A stretch of DNA of 10,943 nucleotides. It comes from Chrysochromulina tobinii. Its lineage: Eukaryota; Haptophyta; Prymnesiales; Chrysochromulinaceae. Under the pieces are notes generated by a model. That model worked only from the letters and a program-made list of their open reading frames with translations, was not told the origin of the DNA and ran no database searches. The position numbers and the translations under genes are program-made. The stretch spans positions 1 through 10,943 of the forward strand of contig JWZX01000441.1 in assembly GCA_001275005.1 (NCBI GenBank). Direction: 5' to 3'. Below are positions 6,269 to 10,943 of this stretch, piece by piece (the stretch's first letter is position 1; each line of letters begins with the position of its first letter).

Positions 6269-8813
6269 TCAAAAGATGGAATAAAAGTCGCTCCCGTCGA
6301 AGTCGAGCGGGCGTTGCACCGTGACGCACTTGGCCGCATGGTAGCGCAGGTGGGCTCCGTGCGCGGCGCGCGCGCACGTGGCGCTGCAATAGCACGCGAG
6401 ACGGCAGTAGCGGCAACGACGTAGCTGGGCGCCGCCACTGGGCGTGCCACTGGGAGGGCCGGCGCGAGCGCCGCCACCGGCCGAGGGCGCGAGGGCGGCG
6501 GCCGCTCCGCAGTGATCGCACGAGAGTATCGGATGGAGCGTGGGCGCCGTCGCGAGCGGTGTCGCGCGCCGGTGCCAAACGGTCAGATCTTCCATGGTGT
6601 CTCCCCAGCACGGGAGCGGCAGACGCATGCGAAGCTCCCATCCCGTCGCCAAGCTCGCCTCGAAGGTCGCATCACCAGTGTCGCCGCGCCACTCACCCAC
6701 ATGGACGAGGGTACTGCCCCCGAAGTGCTCAAGGCACTCGCGTGCCATCGGCCGGCCGTTGGGCGGGTAGCACAGGAAGAGGGTGTGTTGGCGCCAGCGT
6801 GTCTCCGCAAGCAGCTTGGGGCTGCCGGGCAGCACCGTGGTGAACGCGGGGCAGCCTCCATGGAAGGTGTTCTGGGAGGGAGCCTCGCCGCCGCCGCCGC
6901 CGCCCTTGCTGCCGCTGCTGCCGCCGCCCTTGCCGCCGCTCTTGCCGCCGCTCTTGCCGCCATTTTTGCTGCCACAAGCGCCGGTGCCGTCGCCGTCGCC
7001 GCCACTGCCACTCCCGCTCCCGCTCCCTGCGAGCAGCGGCGGCCGCGCGTCGAACGCGCAAGCATCGACGCCGCGCGCTTGGAGCAAGTGCACCCAGTAG
7101 CCGGTGCCTGCCCCCATCTCGATGATGGGCGCATGCTGCGCGAGGAGCGATAGCGCACCCTCGGAGGGCACCGCGAACGCCATCGACCAGCATGGCCATT
7201 GGCGATCCATCTGGCGCCAGCGCTTGACTAGGGGCGGTGCTGGTGGCTCCTTGTCTGCGGCGGACGGTGCCAAAGGCGGGAGCGCGCTGTCGTAAGCGGC
7301 GGGCGCGGCGACGCCGCCTGCATGCATCAGGTCAATGGCTTCGAGGGTACGCTCACGCCACACGCGAAGGAGCGTGTTTGGCGGCGTGCCGGAGGCAGCG
7401 GCAGCGGCAGCGGCAGCGGTGCGGGGGGTAGCCGAGGCGGACGCGGCGGCGGCGGGCGCGGCGGCGGGCGCGGCGTCGGCAGCGGCTGGTGGACTAGGTT
7501 GCTGCAACTCTCTGGCGATGGCAGCCGCCGCGATCGCACACCATCCCTTTCGCACGCGCGCGAGCGCCGCCGCCTCGGCTGCAACCGTCGCCACCGCGCC
7601 CGCCTCTGGCGTCGCCACCGCCCCCGGCACTGTGCCATCGCCGAGGAGTTTGGTAGCTCGCTCCAATTGCTCCGCTTGCCACGTGGCCGTGTGAGAGCGA
7701 GCGAAGAAGGCGGCGGGAGATCGAGTGAGCTCCGCGGGAGATCGAGTGAGCTCGGCGGGAGATCGAGTGAGCTCCGCCATTCCTACAGAAGGGGCCGACG
7801 GCGCTCGAGACGGCGCGGCCGCTGCCGGCGGCTTCTTGGGCGGCGCCGCTGCCGGCGGCTCTGAGCCCATCGGCTGTGAAAGGAGAGCGACGGGCTGTGA
7901 AAGGAGAGGCGCCGCCTCGGGCGCCTCGGTCAGGCCAGTGTACATGATCTCAAAGTAGAGAGCGTCGAGCGCGAGCAGCACGCGGGCCACGTCATGGGCG
8001 CTCGGTACGGCGCGCCGCTCCGCCAACGGCCCGAGCTCGGCGAGGAGTGCTCGACTCGGCGCCTGCAGGTTGCGTGCGACAGCATCGAGGGTGCGTGCGT
8101 CCATGCCCTCCCGGCAAGTGCTCACGAGAGCGTCCAGTGCATGCGTGTACGCCCCGATCGCCTCCGCGCACCCGAGGGGCTCGCGCGCACACAGCAGCAG
8201 CCGACGCGCAGTCAGCAGGGGCAGGCAGAGCTTCTCGAGCCTTCTCTGCAGAGGCGACGGACGCACCGGCGCGCCGTCGCCAGGCACGCCGGCGTTCCCG
8301 CATGCCGCGATCGCGCCATCCTCTGACGCAACGGCCGCTCGATGCCCCGCCTTGCCGGTAGACGCGCCGTAATGGGCACCCGTGCCCTTGGCGGCCGTTC
8401 CGTTGCTCGCGGCGCCGTCGTGAGCGGCCGTTGGTGTTGGCGGCTGTGTGGGACGTTTGGTGGCGCTCGAGACGGCGCTCGAGACTCCGCCGCTGCGGCC
8501 TGCCTTGCCAGCTGCATCGTCGTCGTCGTCGTCGTCGTCGTCATCCTCGTCGTCGTCGTCGTCGTCGACCTCCTCCTCCTCCTCCTCCTCTTCGCCCTCC
8601 TCTTCCTCGCCCTCCTCCTCCTCCTCCTCCTCCAGCTGCTGCCGCGCCGCCTGTGCCGCCTGTGCGGGCGCCGGCGCCATCGGCAGCTGCTGCTTCCGCT
8701 GCTGCTCCTTGAGAATCAGCTCGGCGAGCTTCGAATACACGTCACTGAGCGCCGCACCCTTGGCGCCGGTCGGGCCGCCCTGTCGCATCATCTGCTCGAA
8801 CGCCTCCATCGAC

Positions 8814-8844
<31 letters not shown>

Positions 8845-9439
8845 AGTCCTCGTCGTCCTCGTCCGCCTCCGCCTCCTCGAGCCGTCGTTGCTCTTGGCGT
8901 GCCACCATCTCGTCGAGGGAGACGAGCGCGCGCTCGGGCGAGATGCCCATGCTCGGCCCACCTCGCTTGGGCACGTACTCGGCGACGAGCACCTCCGGGT
9001 TGAAGCGCAGGCGCGGCGTGCGCTTGCTCGCGCCACCCGTCGACCCGCCCGACGGCGGAGACGGCTGCGGCCGCTTGCGAGCCACACGGTCGCTGCCGCG
9101 TTCAGCGCTCACCGATGCGGCGGAGGCGTTGGCCGCGCGGCCGAGCAGATGCACGGCGGCACCGGTCGCACCCTCGCATCGCAGGATTGCCGTGCCTTGC
9201 TGCAGCAAGATGCACACGGCTTGCTGCGGCCGCTCCGCGTTCAGGCTGCAAAGCAGGTGACCATCGAGCAGGAGGCGCACGCTGCCCACAATCGGATCGC
9301 GCAACGCTGCGTGCGAGAGCGCGCAGTCGGCGAGCTCGCGCTCCTCGCCGGCCAAGATCTCGATCGTCGCGAGGCAATGCGCCATTTGGCGACGTGCTTT
9401 TCTTATGAACACCACGTAAACTGTGAATAGGACACACAT
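6269..9439 (-). CDS. Large protein with acidic low-complexity N-terminal half, class-I methyltransferase-like domain and C-terminal MYND zinc finger
   Basis: 1056 residues from ATG at 9439 (ACC just before it is a favourable context). A second ATG at 9385 would remove an 18-residue hydrophobic then basic leader and is also credible. Residues 1-500 are unrecognised: a short conserved-looking patch (RLRFNPEVLVAEYVP, near 140-160), Asp/Glu runs (about 190-215 and 270-308), then helical sequence. AELTRSP occurs three times near 555-575. Residues about 740-960 form a Rossmann methyltransferase-like domain: IIEMGAGTGYW (772 onward, SAM-binding motif I), CAFDARP (strand 2), LFLCYPPNG, then VHVGEWRGDTGD. 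A Gly/Ser/Lys-rich insert splits it after strand 2. Residues 974-1038 fit MYND: Cys974, 977, 1009, 1012, 1018, 1022, His1034, Cys1038, with an unusually long 31-residue gap after the second Cys. MYND fingers usually bind proteins. The methylation substrate is unknown and activity unproven. Confidence 0.78.
6895..7027. repeat. Gly/Ser/Lys-coding simple sequence inside the methyltransferase domain
   Basis: CCGCCGCCGC, CTTGCCGCCG and CCGTCGCCG type repeats on the plus strand encode, on the minus strand, alternating GS, GD and GGK units followed by a poly-Gly stretch. The insert falls between strand 2 of the Rossmann fold (CAFDARP) and the rest of the domain, so it should form a flexible loop. 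Confidence 0.75.
7712..7774. repeat. 21-bp x 3 tandem repeat encoding AELTRSP
   Basis: Three 21-bp units at 7712-7732, 7733-7753 and 7754-7774 differ at one base (GGC/CGC at the unit start). They encode three AELTRSP copies on the minus strand. A second short duplication at about 7869-7907 encodes a repeated LLSQP segment 20-30 residues further toward the N terminus. Confidence 0.9.
8518..8632. repeat. Trinucleotide repeat tract encoding an acidic run
   Basis: CGT repeats followed by CCT-type repeats on the plus strand encode about 38 nearly uninterrupted Asp/Glu residues on the minus strand (residues about 270-308). A second, more broken acidic tract is coded at about 8815-8880. Both are likely length-variable by slippage. 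Confidence 0.85.
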
Positions 9440-9442
9440 GGT

Positions 9443-9501
9443 CTCTTCACAGACTGTGCATAGGCGGTTTCACAGAGGGAGAGCCCCCCAAAAGTTGGCG
9501 G
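9443..9501 (+). repeat. Direct repeat, copy 1 (partner at 9766-9829)
   Basis: Shares CTCTTCACAGACTG at its left end, TTTCACAGAGGGAGA in the middle and CCCCCCAAAAGTT plus GCGG at its right end with the second copy. The two copies start 323 bp apart. It lacks TG...CA ends and shows no coding capacity, so it does not look like a classical LTR. Confidence 0.85.
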
Positions 9502-9516
9502 AAACTGTTCTAGTCT

Positions 9517-9546
9517 ATTTAGAGACATACATGTACACCTCTAAAT
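9517..9546. repeat. Hairpin with palindromic loop
   Basis: ATTTAGAG at 9517-9524 pairs perfectly with CTCTAAAT at 9539-9546. The 14-base loop contains the palindrome TACATGTA (9528-9535). Confidence 0.7.
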
Positions 9547-9626
9547 GTGCATCGAACTGCAGACGTGCATGTTCTGCTTCTTTGCTCTCACAGGTCTCAC
9601 TCTCGTAGGTTGCACTCGTTGTATTC

Positions 9627-9647
9627 CAAGGGGCTGGGAGCCCCTTG
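9627..9647. repeat. Perfect 9-bp stem hairpin with 3-base loop
   Basis: CAAGGGGCT at 9627-9635 and AGCCCCTTG at 9639-9647 pair without mismatch around GGG. GTATTC flanks it on the left (9621-9626) and recurs on the right (9649-9654). It resembles a terminator-type stem but has no following T-run, and the genome is eukaryotic. Confidence 0.75.
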
Positions 9648-9700
9648 TGTATTCATTGAAAATACTCGTGGGCAAAGATGGGCAATCAGAGGCACCACAC

Positions 9701-9719
9701 TGAGGGGCACGCGGGACGG
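9701..9719 (+). repeat. Dispersed motif shared with 1720-1738
   Basis: TGAGGGGCACGCGGGACGG differs from the 1720-1738 copy by one base in 19, and both copies then lead into GGTTC (directly here, after a second CGGGACGG at the left site). Only the left copy forms a hairpin with upstream sequence. Confidence 0.65.
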
Positions 9720-9765
9720 TTCGCGCGCACGTGGACGAGGGACAAGGCCCGACTCCCTTCATGGG

Positions 9766-9829
9766 CTCTTCACAGACTGAGGCTCCCTTTAGGCTGTTTC
9801 ACAGAGGGAGACCCCCCAAAAGTTTGCGG
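9766..9829 (+). repeat. Direct repeat, copy 2 (partner at 9443-9501)
   Basis: Same three conserved blocks in the same order and orientation as copy 1, with a different, slightly longer segment between the first and second blocks (AGGCTCCCTTTAGGCTG-like). Confidence 0.85.
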
Positions 9830-9920
9830 TAGTCAATGCCAAAGGTGGATTGCCCAATGCCCTCGTGGAGCCCGATGGCCTGCTTCGCACACGTTCGGCG
9901 CCTCGGGAGCCAGGCGTTGC

Positions 9921-9990
9921 GGGTGGTATGGGGTGGTATGGGGTGGTATGGGTGGTATGGGGTGGTATGGGGTGGTATGGGGTGGTATAC
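9921..9990 (+). repeat. G-rich minisatellite, GGGGTGGTAT x 7
   Basis: Seven head-to-tail units of 9-10 bp run from 9921 to 9988; units 1 and 4 lack one G. The array ends in ATACCAC, which can fold back on the last GTGGTAT. The many GGG/GG runs on the plus strand could form G-quadruplexes. It lies about 160 bp upstream of the ankyrin start codon and is not coding. Confidence 0.92.
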
Positions 9991-10152
9991 CACGTCTGCC
10001 GCCGCCACCCGAGCTCAGAGGGCGAGCTGCATGCGCACCAGGACGGAGTGCGCGCTGCCGCCTCTCGAGCGTCACCGCGGAGCCATGCGTGTGCCCCCCC
10101 CGAATGCGCAGGTGTCCGAGCGGGCGAAGGCTTGTAGAGCGCGGCGGACGCG

Positions 10153-10943
10153 ATGAGCGACTCGATGGGCGAGGCCGTGTGGGAGGCCGCAAAGGACGGC
10201 AAGGAGGCGGAGCTCACGCGGCTGATCGGCCTTGGAGGGAACGTCAACTGGCACAATCCTGATTGGGTGCGCCGCCGCATGTGTCTCGCGTGGGCGCCCG
10301 CGTCCTCGCCGCCTCTGCTGCTTTCGCCGCCGCGCTCGCCCGAGACGGCGCCGTGTCCCCACAGCTCGCTGTACCGCGCGCGGCCGCGCTGGCTGCGCCG
10401 CCACCCCGCCGCCCCGCCGAGCTTGGCACACGCGTCCTCGTCGCATGGCGCGCGCCGCACCCCCGCGTGCTCGCCCACGCTCCTCGCGTGCTCTGTGGCA
10501 CTCGATGACGCCGCGTGTGCTTCATTTGCCACAGGACCGATACACAGTTCTCGTAGCGGCCTCAATCTGCGGGCAAGAAGGGTGCGTCCGCCTCCTCCTC
10601 GCGGCCGAGGCGATCGAGGTCAACGCCAAGGTAAGCCTCGAGCATGCCCTCCCCCAGCACATGCGATGGGTCCGCTTCCATGTAGTCATTCCGTTTGGCC
10701 TCTCGTTTGTCTTTAGGGCCGCTTCGATGATACAGCATTGCATTGGGCGGCACGCTACGGCCACCTCGCGATCGCCAAGCGCCTTCTCGAAGGGGGCGCC
10801 GATCCGACGCTTCGAAACAAGTTCGGCAAGACGGCCATCGACTACGCACGGGAGGAGGGCAAGAGCGAGGTCGTGGCGCTCCTCAGCGAGCCTCGGTACG
10901 CCGCGCGCATGCACACTGATTGCCCAGCGCTGCCGAGCGGATG
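10153..10943 (+). CDS. Ankyrin-repeat protein, first three exons (3' partial)
   Basis: The start is ATG at 10153, with an in-frame TAG at 10135-10137 just upstream. Exons are inferred as 10153-10266, 10535-10630 and 10717 to the edge (145 residues visible), and both introns fall between codons. Spliced in this way the protein reads straight through: MGEAVWEAAKDGKEAELTRL opens a helical cap repeat, exon 2 gives TVLVAASICGQEGCVRLLLA, exon 3 gives TALHWAARYGHLAIAKRLLE, GGADPTLRNKFGKTAIDYAR and EEGKSEVVALL. These carry the ankyrin landmarks T-A-L-H-x-A-A, G-H, and L-L-x-x-G-A-D-P. About three repeats are seen. Ankyrin arrays bind proteins; no partner can be deduced. Unspliced reading of exon 1 runs into intron 1 and gives a false C terminus. 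Confidence 0.88.
10267..10534 (+). other. Intron 1 of the ankyrin gene
   Basis: 268 bases, GTGCGC at the donor and TTCATTTGCCACAG at the acceptor, inserted between codons (phase 0). Its removal joins NPDW to DRYT and restores a continuous ankyrin repeat. Its length is not a multiple of three, so retention breaks the frame. The donor is less canonical than that of intron 2. Confidence 0.78.
10631..10716 (+). other. Intron 2 of the ankyrin gene
   Basis: 86 bases, canonical GTAAGC donor and a pyrimidine-rich TCTCGTTTGTCTTTAG acceptor, phase 0. Its removal joins EVNAK to GRFDDTALHWAA, which is the expected spacing between successive ankyrin repeats. Confidence 0.88.

Larger units (their letters stand above)
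9440..10152. other. Divergent intergenic region between methyltransferase-MYND and ankyrin genes
   Basis: This 0.7-kb spacer should carry the promoters of both divergent genes. It holds a pair of direct repeats, two hairpins between them, a motif shared with the spacer near 1720, and a G-rich minisatellite. ORFs crossing it contain minisatellite-derived peptides and no domain. No clear TATA box was found in front of the ankyrin gene. Confidence 0.6.

Noticed and set aside
6279-6284. Plus-strand AATAAA at the start of the methyltransferase-MYND region
   Set aside because: No plus-strand gene precedes it; the bases are coding sequence of the minus-strand gene.
8342-9430. 362-codon plus-strand frame with hydrophobic Val/Leu runs resembling membrane segments
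   Set aside because: The Val/Leu runs are the antisense reading of the Asp/Glu codon repeats of the minus-strand protein.
9627-9647. Rho-independent terminator
   Set aside because: The stem is strong but there is no T-run, and the gene structure is eukaryotic.
9443-9829. LTR retrotransposon remnant
   Set aside because: Repeats lack TG...CA ends, there is no primer-binding site or polypurine tract that I can see, and no coding sequence between them.
9678-10262. 194-codon plus-strand frame through the G-rich minisatellite
   Set aside because: Its most striking segment is the translated minisatellite, and it overlaps the ankyrin first exon in another frame.
9789-10565. 258-codon minus-strand frame with TTPYHP repeats
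   Set aside because: Antisense of the minisatellite, of ankyrin exon 1 and of intron 1; no domain.

Overview
The window is nuclear DNA of a GC-rich microbial eukaryote, most likely an alga. Haptophyte, stramenopile and dinoflagellate remain possible and I cannot separate them from sequence alone. The signs are two spliceosomal GT-AG introns in the right-hand gene, one strand-specific AATAAA signal downstream of a gene on each strand, eukaryotic families (PARP, JmjC, SAM, MYND, ankyrin), many amino-acid homopolymers, and no bacterial operon or Shine-Dalgarno structure.

Layout, left to right: (1) the 3' part of a plus-strand gene with a coiled coil and a PARP-type ADP-ribosyltransferase domain; (2) about 0.8 kb of repeat-rich spacer with a poly(A) signal and a strong hairpin; (3) a plus-strand glycosyltransferase-like gene in a stretch of visibly lower GC; (4) a convergent spacer of about 300 bp; (5) three minus-strand genes in a row: a SAM-domain/coiled-coil protein, a JmjC-type oxygenase carrying six in-frame copies of a 10-residue repeat, and a 1056-residue protein with acidic low-complexity stretches, a class-I methyltransferase-like domain and a C-terminal MYND zinc finger; (6) about 0.7 kb of spacer with a pair of direct repeats, hairpins and a G-rich minisatellite; (7) the first three exons of a plus-strand ankyrin-repeat gene that runs off the right edge.

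Nothing shows that these genes form one pathway. Several of the domains (PARP, JmjC, MYND/methyltransferase, SAM) are common in chromatin or signalling proteins, but gene order in such genomes rarely reflects function, so the clustering is only noted. The most informative points are the in-frame minisatellite inside the JmjC domain, the methyltransferase-MYND protein whose folds are interrupted by Gly-rich insertions, the overlapping TATA-like and poly(A)-like element between two tandem genes, and the ankyrin exons, which only become visible once the introns are removed. I found no RNA gene, CRISPR array or recognisable transposase.
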